Below are positions 25,308 to 34,623 of a stretch of DNA of 52,354 bases, piece by piece. Where the stretch lies: assembly GCA_014379625.1 (NCBI GenBank), contig JACMLJ010000015.1, positions 1 through 52,354 of the forward strand. Reading direction: 5' to 3'. The notes under the pieces were generated by a model. That model worked only from the letters and a program-made list of their open reading frames with translations. It ran no database searches and had not been told where the DNA came from. This stretch comes from Ferruginibacter sp. (GTDB lineage Bacteria; Bacteroidota; Bacteroidia; Chitinophagales; Chitinophagaceae). Position numbers and translations under genes: made by a program. Positions within the stretch are counted from its first letter, which is position 1, and every line of letters starts with the position of its first letter.

Positions 25308-25446
25308 TTTTATTATTGTTTTTTTGATTTGATCCCGGTGGTGTTAATTGATTTTATTTTACCATTTCGTTAACAGCATTGCAAATGTACATTTCGTTTT
25401 GTTTGCAGCAGTTATCCACTTATTAACAATCGGTTTGGAACGGTGT

Positions 25447-25475
25447 TTGCACAAATGGCAATTTAGTTAATTTTG
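25447..25475 (+). promoter_or_regulatory. Promoter of TPR gene cluster
   Basis: TTG at 25447-25449, 18-base spacer, TAATTTTG at 25468-25475 followed by GC. It lies 44 bases before the start of the TPR gene and would drive the TPR/beta-barrel/HU cluster. Confidence 0.65.
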
Positions 25476-25519
25476 CACCATCATTATAAAATGATAATTA
25501 TAACCTATACAAGCAAATA

Positions 25520-28500
25520 ATGAAAAAACAATTTCCGTTGCTGCTTTTTGCAGTAGTATTTTCAGTAGCAGCTTTCTCCCAACCCACCCATGTATTTACC
25601 GACCCCGAAAAAAAGTTTAAAGCGGCCAAGGAATTATTTGTAAAACAGCAGTATGCACTGGCTTACCCGTTGCTGGAGGAAGTAAAGCTGCAATACCCCG
25701 ATAATCAAAAAAGCAACAATGCGTATTTGAATGACGATGTAAATTATTATTATACCGCCACCCGGTTGAAGTTACAGTTACCCATAGCCGAAGAGGAAGC
25801 TAACCACTATATTGACTGGGTAAATAATGAGCCCCGTAAAGAATTAATGAGTTATCACCTGGGCAAATATTACTTTATTAAAGATGATTTTATCAAAGCC
25901 ATTGAAAATTATGAAAGGGCAGGCTTGGATAATTTAAGTAATGAAGAGATCGCGGATGCCAAATTTGAAATGGCGTATTGTTATTTTAACCTTAAACGTT
26001 TTAATGAAGCCAAGCCTTTATTCAATGAAATACACCAGTTGCCGGATAACAAATATTACCTGCCCGCCAATTACTATTACGGATTTATCAGTTATTCTGA
26101 CCGCAATTATAATGAGGCCCTTAAATCATTTAAATTAGTTGAAACCCGGGAAGAATACAAAGGCATAGTACCTTATTATATTTCAGAGATATTGTATTTC
26201 CAGCATAAAAAAGATGAATCGCTCCGAACTGGCGAAGCCGCCTTAACCAAGGGCGGACTGTATTATGATAAAGAGATGAAACAACTGATGGGGCAGATTT
26301 ATTTTGAAAAAAAGAATTTTGCGAAAGCGTTGCCGCTGCTGGAATTTTATGTAAACAACAGTGATAAAGTGAGTAAGGAAAACCTGTATGAATTAAGTTA
26401 TTGTTATTATGAGGCCAAACAATTGAATAAGGCCATAGAAGGGTTTAAACAGTTAAGCAATGAAAGTGATTCCATGGGACAGAACAGTATGTATTTGTTG
26501 GGGGATTGTTATTTACGTACCAATCAAAAAGCCAATGCCCGCAATGCCTTTCAGTTTTGCGCATTCAATAGCAGCAATAAAAAACAACAGGAAATTTCGT
26601 TGTTCAATTATGCGAAGCTCTCTTACGAATTAGGTTACCAGGATGTGGCCCTCGATGAAATGCGGAATTTTATAAATAATTATCCATCTTCCCCATATAG
26701 TACAGAGGCGAAAGAGATACTGGTAAACCTGCTTGCCAATACCAATAATTTTAATGACGCATTAACCTTGTATGAGTCATTTGCCAGGCCTACGCCCAAT
26801 ATGCAAAAGGCCTATCCCCGTATTTTGTATGGCAGGGCGGTAGAGTATATTAATGACCAGCAATTAGTAAGAGCCGATGAACTGCTGACAAAAATTTTAA
26901 AGCTGCCAGCTACTGCCATCACACCTTATGTAAACTTTTGGAAAGGCGAAATCGCTTACCGGTCGGGCCGGTATGACGAGGCAATCCGTTATTTGAGTAT
27001 TTACCTGCAAAGTGGCGCCATTGCACAGGGAGAAGCCAATCCGGCCACCGCTAAATACGATATCGGGTATAGCTGGATGAAGAAAGAAAATTATCAGCAG
27101 GCTTTAACTTATTTTGAACCGATCGCAAAACCGGCTACCACAGCCGGCAACCTGGAGCAGGATGCTTATTTGCGGAGTGCTGATTGTTATTTTATGTCAA
27201 GGGATTTTGCCCGGGCCAGCACAATGTATGAAACCGTGATCAATAATGCATTGCCACAAAGCGATTATGCCCTGTTTCAAAAAGCATTGATTGCAGGTAT
27301 TAAAAGTTCGGCCGGTAAAATTGTTATCCTGAATAGTTTAAGCAGAATTTATACACAAAGCAGTCTGATTCCGGATGCCAACATGGAGATCGCATTAACA
27401 TATATAGCAGATGAAAAATTCCGTGATGCCATTCCGTACCTTAATAATGTATTAAATGCGCCCAATGGCGGGGGATTAAAACCAGCGGCCTATGTAAAAC
27501 TGGGGCTGATCTATTATAATTTAAATAATAATAGCCAGGCACTGGCTAATTACCAGCAATTGATCCAGCAATACCCGCAATCCACGGAAGCGGATGATGC
27601 AGTAGCGACTATCAAAAATATTTACGTGGAGGATGGCAGGCCCAATGAATATGTGGATTTTATGCGTAAGAACGGGAAAAATATTTCTGTAACAGAGGCT
27701 GATTCGCTTACTTATTCATCTGCCGAAATAAAATACAATGCCAATGACTGCAATGCGGCGATCGCAGGTTTCAATAATTACCTTACCCGGTTTCCTAACG
27801 GCGCTTATGCCCTGGAGGCGAATTATTTCAAAGGCGAATGTTATTTTAAGGATAAAGACTGGCCAAACGCTTTAACGGGTTTTGATTATGTAAACGCAAA
27901 AGGGTACAATAAATATTTTGAAAGCGCTACATTATCGGCAGCGAGGATCCATTATTTTGAGTTGAAAAATTATCTGAACGCAAAAAAATATTTCACTTCT
28001 TTACAAGCCGGGGCGGTAAACCAGGATAACCAACTCGAAGCCTTGAGGGGACTGGTTCGTTGTAATTACCAGTTAAAAGATTATGCCCGGGCTAACGAGG
28101 CTGCCAGGGAATTACTGACCAGGAAAGGGATTAGTACCGATGACAGGTCGGTCGCTTTTTTAGTACTCGGCAAATCGCAGCAGGCGAATAATGATTGCAA
28201 TGGCGCCATCGCTTCTTTCAGGTCCTGTGCGGCAATCAACAAATCAGCCTGGGGTGCAGAGGCCAGGTATGAAATTGCACACTGCCATTTTATTACTGGT
28301 AATTACGCTGCGGCTGAAAAAGCAGCATTGGCTACAGTAAAAGAAACTGGCAGTTACGATTTTTGGGTTACCAGTTCCTATATTTTGATAGGGGACATTT
28401 TTATGCAGGGAAAGGATTATTTCAATGCCAAAGCAACCTACCAGAGCGTAGCTCAAAATTCCGTGATCCCCGAACTAAAAACGGAGGCGCAACAAAAATC

Positions 28501-28546
28501 AGAAAAGGCCATTGCTGAGGAAAAAATAAATTCAAAAATTAATTAA
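25520..28546 (+). CDS. Exported tetratricopeptide-repeat protein
   Basis: A 1008-residue protein made almost entirely of TPR helices. Signal peptide ends AAFSQ near 21. Repeats of about 34 residues run from roughly 30 to 1000, for example FIKAIENYERAGLDNL, YNEALKSFKLVETREEY, FAKALPLLEFYV, YDEAIRYLSIYL, YQQALTYFEPIAKPA, SQALANYQQLIQQYPQSTEADDAV and YFNAKATYQSVAQNS. TPR arrays form solenoids that bind partner proteins. No enzymatic domain or sorting tail. It heads a same-strand cluster with a beta-barrel protein and an HU-like protein, an order seen in other Bacteroidota; I infer a role in envelope assembly or the outer-membrane partner downstream, not a proven one. Confidence 0.88.
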   Translation: MKKQFPLLLFAVVFSVAAFSQPTHVFTDPEKKFKAAKELFVKQQYALAYPLLEEVKLQYPDNQKSNNAYLNDDVNYYYTATRLKLQLPIAEEEANHYIDWVNNEPRKELMSYHLGKYYFIKDDFIKAIENYERAGLDNLSNEEIADAKFEMAYCYFNLKRFNEAKPLFNEIHQLPDNKYYLPANYYYGFISYSDRNYNEALKSFKLVETREEYKGIVPYYISEILYFQHKKDESLRTGEAALTKGGLYYDKEMKQLMGQIYFEKKNFAKALPLLEFYVNNSDKVSKENLYELSYCYYEAKQLNKAIEGFKQLSNESDSMGQNSMYLLGDCYLRTNQKANARNAFQFCAFNSSNKKQQEISLFNYAKLSYELGYQDVALDEMRNFINNYPSSPYSTEAKEILVNLLANTNNFNDALTLYESFARPTPNMQKAYPRILYGRAVEYINDQQLVRADELLTKILKLPATAITPYVNFWKGEIAYRSGRYDEAIRYLSIYLQSGAIAQGEANPATAKYDIGYSWMKKENYQQALTYFEPIAKPATTAGNLEQDAYLRSADCYFMSRDFARASTMYETVINNALPQSDYALFQKALIAGIKSSAGKIVILNSLSRIYTQSSLIPDANMEIALTYIADEKFRDAIPYLNNVLNAPNGGGLKPAAYVKLGLIYYNLNNNSQALANYQQLIQQYPQSTEADDAVATIKNIYVEDGRPNEYVDFMRKNGKNISVTEADSLTYSSAEIKYNANDCNAAIAGFNNYLTRFPNGAYALEANYFKGECYFKDKDWPNALTGFDYVNAKGYNKYFESATLSAARIHYFELKNYLNAKKYFTSLQAGAVNQDNQLEALRGLVRCNYQLKDYARANEAARELLTRKGISTDDRSVAFLVLGKSQQANNDCNGAIASFRSCAAINKSAWGAEARYEIAHCHFITGNYAAAEKAALATVKETGSYDFWVTSSYILIGDIFMQGKDYFNAKATYQSVAQNSVIPELKTEAQQKSEKAIAEEKINSKIN

Positions 28547-28620
28547 TAGTCTTTATAAATTATCTCACATAAAGGTGAGAAATTTTGTAGCGCTTTTTAA
28601 TTTACTATTTAATATTTAAT

Positions 28621-30255
28621 ATGAATACGAAAAGTATAATCGCAACCTTGTTTTGTTGCTTAACCGGTTTTTCAGTTTTCGCACAAAGGGATAGTACAAA
28701 AAAGCAAACCATTGATATTACATCCAGTTATAAACCAGTATTAAGAAATGCGGTGAAAGTGAATTTTTCAGCCAGCAACCTGCCTTCGGACACCGCTAAA
28801 ATTGTAGGGCCGTACACCATACCACCCCAAAATTTATTTTATACCTATCAGCCCGTTTCGTTAAAGCCACTGGCACTTGCACAGGATAGCGCACTGGAAA
28901 CCGGGACCAGGAACTACCTTAAAGTGGGTTTTGGTAATTTTTCAACTCCTTATGCAAGTGCGGGATTTAGTTTTGGCGATGGTAAAACAGCTTTAGTAAA
29001 TTTATACGCCGATTATATTTCTTCAAAAGGGAACATTAAAAACCAGGATTACTCGCAATTGAATATTAAGGGGAGCGGCAGTTATTTTACGGATAGAAAT
29101 GAAGTGTATGGTAGTGTGGGATTGAACCAGCAGGATTATCATTTATACGGTTACGATCATTTTCAGCATAATTACAACAAGTCGCAGGTGTTACAGCGTT
29201 TCCAGGATATTAGTATCAAAGGCGGTATTCGCAATAAGGACAAAAATGAAACGGGTATCAATTATAATCCTAATGTACAGGTAAGCATTTTCAGCAACCA
29301 GGATAAATTAACGGAAAGTTCATTAGTGGTGGAAGCGCCCGTTGAAAAAACATTTGGAGATGTATTTTCTATCAGGGTGTCGGCAAAAGCTGATATTACT
29401 TCCTATACCTCCAAAAATTTAGCTGCGAACGTTAAACTGAATAATAATATTTTCCAGTTGTCACCCGAATTGATTTATGCTAAAGAATTCATCACCATTC
29501 ATGGCGGTGTCAGCCCGGCATGGGACAATGGAAAATTAAGCGTGTTCCCTAACATTTATGGCGAAGCTCAAATAAAAGATAAATCATTCCTCGTACAGGC
29601 TGGGTTCGTTGGGCGATTCATTAAAAACAGCTACCGGAATTTATCAGCCATCAATCCTTACCTGGCAACAGTTTCAGTTCAGCAAAATACAAAGGAAACA
29701 GAATTGTATGGGGGCATCAAGGCATCTGTAGGCAAACATTTTAATTTTAGCGCTAAAGCAGGGTTTATCAGTTATAATAACCTGCCTTTTTACATTAATG
29801 ATACTGCAACGGATAATAAATCATTTTTGGTCAGCAATGAAAGTAAAGTAACCGACCTGCGTATCCATGCAGATATGAGCTTTATCAGCCAGGATAAGTT
29901 TACCATAACCGGTGGGCTTACCTTCAACGGATATACCGGGATGAAGGATAATGACAAGGCCTGGGGGACAATTCCATTGGAGATCACAGCGTCTATGCGG
30001 TGGTGGGCATTTAAGCAGGTGATGTTGAAAAGTGATTTCAGGGCATTTACCGGGGGGCCTTACTTATTAAAAAGCAATGTCAATAAAACATTGAGTGGCG
30101 CGGCAGACCTGAGTGCAGGTCTTGAATTTGCGATCAATAAAAATTTTAGCGCATGGGTAGACGTAAATAATATCTTTAATAATAAATATGAACGCTGGCA
30201 CAATTACCAGGTTTATGGCCTCAATGTGTTAGGGGGTGTTATATATAAGTTTTAG
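28621..30255 (+). CDS. TonB-receptor-like outer-membrane beta-barrel protein
   Basis: A 544-residue outer-membrane protein. Signal peptide ends SVFAQ near 22. There is no plug domain: after a short N-terminal linker (IDITSSYKPVLRNAVKVNFSAS) the rest is alternating beta strands (for example NYLKVGFGNFSTPYASAGFSFG, KTALVNLYADYISSKG, GIRNKDKNETGINYNPNVQ). The end has the TonB-receptor-like SAWVDVNNIFNNKYERWHNYQVYGLNVLGGVIYKF, terminal Phe included, so it looks like a receptor barrel without its plug. A small hairpin TCTCAC/GTGAGA at 28563-28580 lies upstream. It follows the TPR gene after 74 bases and probably shares its transcript. Substrate unknown. Confidence 0.82.
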   Translation: MNTKSIIATLFCCLTGFSVFAQRDSTKKQTIDITSSYKPVLRNAVKVNFSASNLPSDTAKIVGPYTIPPQNLFYTYQPVSLKPLALAQDSALETGTRNYLKVGFGNFSTPYASAGFSFGDGKTALVNLYADYISSKGNIKNQDYSQLNIKGSGSYFTDRNEVYGSVGLNQQDYHLYGYDHFQHNYNKSQVLQRFQDISIKGGIRNKDKNETGINYNPNVQVSIFSNQDKLTESSLVVEAPVEKTFGDVFSIRVSAKADITSYTSKNLAANVKLNNNIFQLSPELIYAKEFITIHGGVSPAWDNGKLSVFPNIYGEAQIKDKSFLVQAGFVGRFIKNSYRNLSAINPYLATVSVQQNTKETELYGGIKASVGKHFNFSAKAGFISYNNLPFYINDTATDNKSFLVSNESKVTDLRIHADMSFISQDKFTITGGLTFNGYTGMKDNDKAWGTIPLEITASMRWWAFKQVMLKSDFRAFTGGPYLLKSNVNKTLSGAADLSAGLEFAINKNFSAWVDVNNIFNNKYERWHNYQVYGLNVLGGVIYKF

Positions 30256-30349
30256 TCACCAACTGTCAACCACACACAAATCGAACTTTTTTATAAAGCG
30301 GTTCGTAATTTTATCGGTAAGACTTATCTTTAAGGTCTGAATATATAGC

Positions 30350-30892
30350 ATGTACCAAATAATAGCATCCACACTTTTCCAAAATAAAATATGCAGGTTG
30401 CCGGGCATTGGCACATTGACAATGGTTGCCCATTCGGCGGAAACAGATTTTGTAAACGCCCTGATTAAACCCCCTGCTGAAACGATTGATTTTATAGCAG
30501 AAGTAAATGCGGAACGAGGGTTTAACGAGTTTTCTGCAATGAGCGAACTATTACAGAAGAACCTCGATGAAAAAGGTAGTTTTTTATTAAAGGGTATCGG
30601 GGCTTTTACAAAGGATCATACCGGCAAAATACAATTCGTCCCTACTCCCATTGATTCAATCTTTACCCCGGTTGTTGCGGCCGAAAGGGTGGTCAGGCAG
30701 GATGCATCGCACCCGATTTTAGTGGGCGATCAGCAAACCACCAATATGGAAATGAGTAACTATTTTATGGAAAAGCAGCCTTTAAAAGACCAGTGGCGGA
30801 TATGGGCAATTCTACTAGCGGCAATAGGCATTGGGGCATTATTATTTTATTTTTATCAACATGGATTTAATGGGTTTGGTAACGTGAGATGA
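30350..30892 (+). CDS. HU/CCDC81-like domain protein with C-terminal membrane helix
   Basis: A 180-residue protein. The N-terminal part (about 1-100) matches the bacterial HU-CCDC81 domain: ICRLPGIGTLTMV, and GSFLLKGIGAFTKDHTGKIQFVP. This is an IHF/HU-like fold found in Bacteroidota envelope-linked proteins. One transmembrane helix is at about 147-167 (WRIWAILLAAIGIGALLFYFY). Related proteins often carry a C-terminal SPOR domain; here the protein stops after the helix with NGFGNVR, so that domain is absent. It is the last gene of the TPR/beta-barrel cluster, 94 bases after the barrel gene. Function is unknown; the fold suggests binding of DNA or peptidoglycan-associated partners. Confidence 0.72.
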   Translation: MYQIIASTLFQNKICRLPGIGTLTMVAHSAETDFVNALIKPPAETIDFIAEVNAERGFNEFSAMSELLQKNLDEKGSFLLKGIGAFTKDHTGKIQFVPTPIDSIFTPVVAAERVVRQDASHPILVGDQQTTNMEMSNYFMEKQPLKDQWRIWAILLAAIGIGALLFYFYQHGFNGFGNVR

Positions 30893-30974
30893 TGGGCTAA
30901 TTTTATAATGCTGAAAGCTATTTTTATATTCTGCATTCTTCACTAGCAAATTATCGAATTAGAAAATTAGCAAA

Positions 30975-31793
30975 TTAATTTATAGTAAGTTCAAACAACC
31001 TGGGCCAGTGCTTTCCGGTGATATACAATTTTTTGTTGGCGCTATCCCAGGCAATTCCATTTAATACTTCATTACCATCCGGTACAAATCCTTTACCATA
31101 TTCCTTAATGATCCCCGGTAAATTGATTGTGCCCACTACATGCCCGTTGGAGGGATCAATCTTAATGATATAATCATTTCCATAAACATTTGCGAATACA
31201 TAACCATCAAAATACTCCAGTTCATTAATTTCATTAACCGGGCCTATATTATCGGTTACCTGTTTGGTAGCCTTAACTTTAAAATCATCGGGATTCACAA
31301 AGAACAGGTTGGACGACCCGTCACTGATAATTAAATCGGTTTGGTTATGCGTAATGCCCCATCCATCATAAGGCCATGTAAAGGTTTTAATGGGCTTTGC
31401 AATGTTATTAATATCATATACATAAACCAGGTGGTTCTTCCAGGTAAGCTGGTAAATCTTATCTTTAAAAATCGTGATCCCTTCCCCAAAAATTTCTGTT
31501 GAGCCCATCATGTGTTTTTGTTGCACAGCACCGGTCTTTATATCCGTGATCCGGAGCGAAGAATTAATAAAATCCCCGGTACTTTCATACAATTTTCCTT
31601 TATAAATTTCAAGCCCCTGTGTATAAGCGCTGGTGTCATGTGAGTATATGCCGATGATATTAATGTTTATATTTTTAGGAGCGGCAATTCCCGTCAGGGG
31701 TTTGATGGTTCCGGTGGAAGGGTCGGGGTCGGTAGTGGTATTGTTACAGGCTGCCAAAAAAACTAAACCGGTTATTGCAGAAGAAAATCTCAT
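30975..31793 (-). CDS. Glutaminyl-peptide cyclotransferase (glutamine cyclotransferase), lipoprotein
   Basis: Converts N-terminal Gln of proteins to pyroglutamate. The 272-residue protein is a lipoprotein (MRFSSAITGLVFLAAC, lipid Cys16) with the plant/bacterial-type QC beta-propeller: YTQGLEIYKGKLYESTGDF, GEGITIFKDKIYQLTWK, INELEYFDGYVFANVYGNDYIIKIDP and LNGIAWDSANKKLYITGKHWPRLFEL are all family-diagnostic. In Bacteroidota the enzyme acts in the periplasm on proteins after signal peptide removal, whose new N-terminus is usually Gln; every predicted signal-peptide protein in this window fits that (see findings). Its own promoter is upstream. It is convergent with the HU-like gene. Confidence 0.92.
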   Translation of the reverse strand: MRFSSAITGLVFLAACNNTTTDPDPSTGTIKPLTGIAAPKNININIIGIYSHDTSAYTQGLEIYKGKLYESTGDFINSSLRITDIKTGAVQQKHMMGSTEIFGEGITIFKDKIYQLTWKNHLVYVYDINNIAKPIKTFTWPYDGWGITHNQTDLIISDGSSNLFFVNPDDFKVKATKQVTDNIGPVNEINELEYFDGYVFANVYGNDYIIKIDPSNGHVVGTINLPGIIKEYGKGFVPDGNEVLNGIAWDSANKKLYITGKHWPRLFELTIN

Positions 31794-31817
31794 TGCTTAT
31801 GTTTTCAATTTAGTTGT

Positions 31818-31825
31818 CAAAAGTA
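31818..31825 (-). promoter_or_regulatory. Putative -7 element for glutaminyl cyclotransferase
   Basis: Minus-strand TACTTTTG, matching TAnnTTTG, 24 bases upstream of the start codon at 31793. No clear -33 TTG. Confidence 0.5.
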
Positions 31826-32010
31826 GTAAAGGCAGGTTATTTACTGTTCTATTTTTTGGTTAAAGAAAAAAAAAATTGGTTGATTGAAAATTTATTATAC
31901 ATTTGCCTTGCTTCTGAACCGTCTATTTCCTCAATTTTCCCAAATCGGGTAACTTATTCGTTTGTATAAGAAGCATAGTGCATTCCTTTTTTTTTATTTT
32001 CTCTTACCTT

Positions 32011-32106
32011 CTTCCAATCCCTCTGTAGAAATCTTTAAGTGACTTATCATCATTTGCGGCTGAATCCTCCTATCCTTCTCATTACTTCCAATCCCTCTGC
32101 AGAAAT
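32011..32106. repeat. Direct repeat pair, 22 bases, 74-base period
   Basis: CTTCCAATCCCTCTGTAGAAAT at 32011-32032 and CTTCCAATCCCTCTGCAGAAAT at 32085-32106 differ at one base. They precede the M43 protease start by 53 bases. Function unknown: operator, or remnants of a dispersed element. Confidence 0.8.
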
Positions 32107-32158
32107 AGATGTTTCAAAATGAAGCATTTGCCACCAGGATAAGTTATAGGTTTTTTTT

Positions 32159-33454
32159 ATGAAGTCATTTTTACCCGCAGTAATCTTCCTTTTTTCTTTA
32201 GTTGTTAATGCTGGTGCACAAAGTATATGTGGCACAACGGCGTACAAGCAACAGATGGTTAAATCTGATCCCTCTTTAATAGAAGTGTTCAGGAATATTG
32301 AAGAACAAATTGCAGCCGAAAATAATAAAACAAATGGCAATTTTGCCATGCGTGATACTACTGCCAATGAAATTATCTATATACCCGTTGTAATTCATTT
32401 ACTATATAAAAAAGCTGCTGAAAATATCAGCGATGCTCAAATTAAATCGCAGCTGGATGTTTTGAATGCGGATTTCAGCATGTTAAACAGCGACCAGGCG
32501 AACACACCATCGGCATTTAAATCGCTGGCAGGAAATGCAAGGATACAGTTTTGTCTGGCCCGGGTAGATCCGCAGGGACACAAAACCACCGGCATTGACA
32601 GGAAATATACCTCTCAGGATTTGTTTACAACCAATGATGAAATGAAAATGGCGGATAAGGGTGGTGCAGCATCCTGGAACAGTAAACATTATTTGAATAT
32701 ATGGGTTTGCAGGCTAAGCAGCAGAAGTTTAGGCTATGCTACACCTCCCGGGGCGGCTGCGGATAAAGATGGGGTGGTGATTGCTTACGATGTATTTGGT
32801 ACAACAGGTAACCTTCGGGCGCCATTTAATAAAGGCCGTACTGCAACCCACGAAGTTGGTCATTGGTTAGGGTTAATTCATATGTGGGGAGATACCAATT
32901 GTGGTGATGACCATGTGGACGATACCCCAAAACAACAATCGTACAATTTCGGTTGCCAAAATTTCCCTAAACTGAGTAACTGTTCACCTGACAGTAATGG
33001 TGATATGTTCATGAACTTTATGGATTTTTCAGACGATGCCTGCATGAACCTGTTTACCAGAGGACAGGTAAAGAGAATGCGTGCACTCTTTGCTCAAAAT
33101 AATATCCGTAATTCATTTCTGGCATCTTTTGCATGTGATAGCACATTGGCCGTAGGCGGACCTTTACCAACAACGGTAACACATGACGTAGTACAACCTG
33201 CGGTACCTGTGGCTGCTGCCATAAAAATATATCCCAGTCCTGTTAATACGGTAACTACAATCGAATGTAAGGGTGCCACTGCGCTTACCATAAAAACTTT
33301 GAGCATTTTTAATAGCCTGGGAATGAAAGTCTTTACTGCCCGGTTAAACCAGGAAAAAACAAGGATTGATCTTACTAATTTAACCAGGGGTATTTATATT
33401 GTTCATATCGGCGATGGCAAGGATAAATTTACCACCAGGATCATTAAACAATAA
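32159..33454 (+). CDS. Secreted M43 (pappalysin-like) zinc metalloprotease with T9SS sorting domain
   Basis: A 431-residue secreted protease. Signal peptide ends NAGAQ near 21. The catalytic motif HEVGHWLGLIH is at 231-241 (His231, Glu232, His235, His241), the HExxHxxGxxH metzincin pattern of M43. Just upstream is the ADKDGVVIAYDVFG strand; downstream come the Cys-containing loops (TNCGDDHVDDTPKQ, GCQNFPKLSNCS) and the Met-turn region GDMFMNFMDFSDDACMN, so all parts of the active site are present. The C-terminal 75 residues (IKIYPSPVN ... RGIYIVHI) are a type A T9SS sorting domain. It is probably exported to or beyond the cell surface and cleaves proteins; substrate unknown. A direct repeat precedes it. 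Confidence 0.93.
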   Translation: MKSFLPAVIFLFSLVVNAGAQSICGTTAYKQQMVKSDPSLIEVFRNIEEQIAAENNKTNGNFAMRDTTANEIIYIPVVIHLLYKKAAENISDAQIKSQLDVLNADFSMLNSDQANTPSAFKSLAGNARIQFCLARVDPQGHKTTGIDRKYTSQDLFTTNDEMKMADKGGAASWNSKHYLNIWVCRLSSRSLGYATPPGAAADKDGVVIAYDVFGTTGNLRAPFNKGRTATHEVGHWLGLIHMWGDTNCGDDHVDDTPKQQSYNFGCQNFPKLSNCSPDSNGDMFMNFMDFSDDACMNLFTRGQVKRMRALFAQNNIRNSFLASFACDSTLAVGGPLPTTVTHDVVQPAVPVAAAIKIYPSPVNTVTTIECKGATALTIKTLSIFNSLGMKVFTARLNQEKTRIDLTNLTRGIYIVHIGDGKDKFTTRIIKQ

Positions 33455-33636
33455 AATATTCATCTTTCAGGAAATAAGCCCCTGGCAATCATCAATTACT
33501 GACCATAAAAACTTTTACTTTCCCCTGCTTGCAAATCTTCGGGCAAACTGAATTGTTAATTCTGTCTGCGTAAAAAACTATTCTACCCTTTTTAATATTG
33601 ATGGTGCTATTTTTGTCTATGAGCAAGAAAAACACA

Positions 33637-34407
33637 ATGAGAAGATTTTCATTACTGATAGCCATTACCGCTATTTTTTATACCAATGCAGGTGCGCAGG
33701 GCTTTGGTGATTTCATGAAAAAAGTTACCAGCAAAGATTCCAGTGGCAAAAGCACGGCTGGCAAAATACTTAAAAATTCTTCGTCTACCGGTACCGGTAA
33801 TAATTTAAGCAATGATGATATTATTAGTGGCTTAAAAGAAGCGCTAAGGGTTGGGACCGACAGCAGCAGCAAAAAACTCAGTAAGCTGGATGGTTTTTTT
33901 GGCGACGCGGCTATAAAGATCTTGATGCCCGCCGAAGCGCAGAAAGTTGAGAAAACACTCCGTAATGTGGGCATGGGTAAACTGGTAGACAAAGCGATCC
34001 TTTCAATGAACCGTGCCGCGGAGGATGCAGCAAACGGTGTGGGTAATATATTCTGGAATTCAATAAAGCAAATGAGCATCAGTGACGCGGTACAGATTTT
34101 ACGGGGTGGTGATTTTGCAGCCACTGATTATTTGAAGAAAATGACCACGGTTGAATTAACTCAAAAATTTAAACCCGTTATTGAAGGGTCGCTTACAAAA
34201 ACAGATGCTACCAAATATTGGAACGATGTATTTTCCAGTTACAACAGGTTTTCAAAAGACAAGGTAAATACCGACCTTACGGCTTATGTAACAGAAAAAG
34301 CATTGGCCGGTCTGTTTTACAATATTAGTTTAGAGGAACAAAAGATACGTAAAGACCCCGCTGCCCAGGTTACCGGCATATTGAAAAAAGTGTTTGGTGG
34401 GAAATAA
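33637..34407 (+). CDS. DUF4197 family exported protein
   Basis: A 256-residue exported protein of unknown function. Start at 33637 (MRRFSLLIAITAIFYTNAGAQ) was chosen because it alone gives a clean signal peptide ending AGAQ; the open frame reaches back to a TTG at 33598. The mature part is helical and matches DUF4197: ISGLKEALRVGTDSSSKKL, ILMPAEAQKVEKTLRNVGMGKLVDKAILSMNRAAEDAA, ISDAVQILRGGDFAATDYLKKMT, ALAGLFYNISLEEQKIRKDPAAQVTGILKKVFGGK. Members occur widely in Proteobacteria and Bacteroidota, probably periplasmic. It stands alone between the M43 protease and the NAD(P)HX repair gene. Confidence 0.9.
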   Translation: MRRFSLLIAITAIFYTNAGAQGFGDFMKKVTSKDSSGKSTAGKILKNSSSTGTGNNLSNDDIISGLKEALRVGTDSSSKKLSKLDGFFGDAAIKILMPAEAQKVEKTLRNVGMGKLVDKAILSMNRAAEDAANGVGNIFWNSIKQMSISDAVQILRGGDFAATDYLKKMTTVELTQKFKPVIEGSLTKTDATKYWNDVFSSYNRFSKDKVNTDLTAYVTEKALAGLFYNISLEEQKIRKDPAAQVTGILKKVFGGK

Positions 34408-34472
34408 AAGGGAAGGGTGAACAAGGTAAATAAAGTTCCTAAAACTAAAGAAAGAGCTTGCATTTCAAATGT

Positions 34473-34496
34473 GCTAATCTGCTAATGTGCTAATGT
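34473..34496. repeat. Three copies of an 8-base unit GCTAATNT
   Basis: GCTAATCT, GCTAATGT, GCTAATGT in tandem. It is in the 216-base spacer between the convergent DUF4197 and NAD(P)HX genes, which otherwise shows only a weak AAGTTTT/AAAACTT inverted repeat near 34577-34601. Confidence 0.7.
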
Positions 34497-34623
34497 AAAA
34501 ATGCCCCGACTCCACTAGTAATCCTCAACAAAATAAGTGACAACTCGTTTGCAGTATCTTCTGCCCTGGCGCCTTAAAGTTTTTTATTTAATATAAAACT
34601 TATTGAATAGCTAGCGCAGGAGG

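Larger units (their letters stand above)
31794..32158. other. 365-base intergenic region with promoter and a 22-base direct repeat
   Basis: Holds the glutaminyl cyclotransferase promoter (31818-31825), a poly-A/poly-T stretch, and two copies of CTTCCAATCCCTCTGYAGAAAT. No plausible gene, RNA or terminator was found. The divergent M43 protease gene starts at 32159. Confidence 0.6.

Noticed and set aside
25412..25420. DnaA-box-like TTATCCACT
   Set aside because: A single near-match with no cluster, AT-rich unwinding site or dnaA/dnaN neighbourhood, so not an origin.
30350..30892. SPOR domain in the HU-like protein
   Set aside because: The protein ends right after the transmembrane helix; no SPOR sequence is present.
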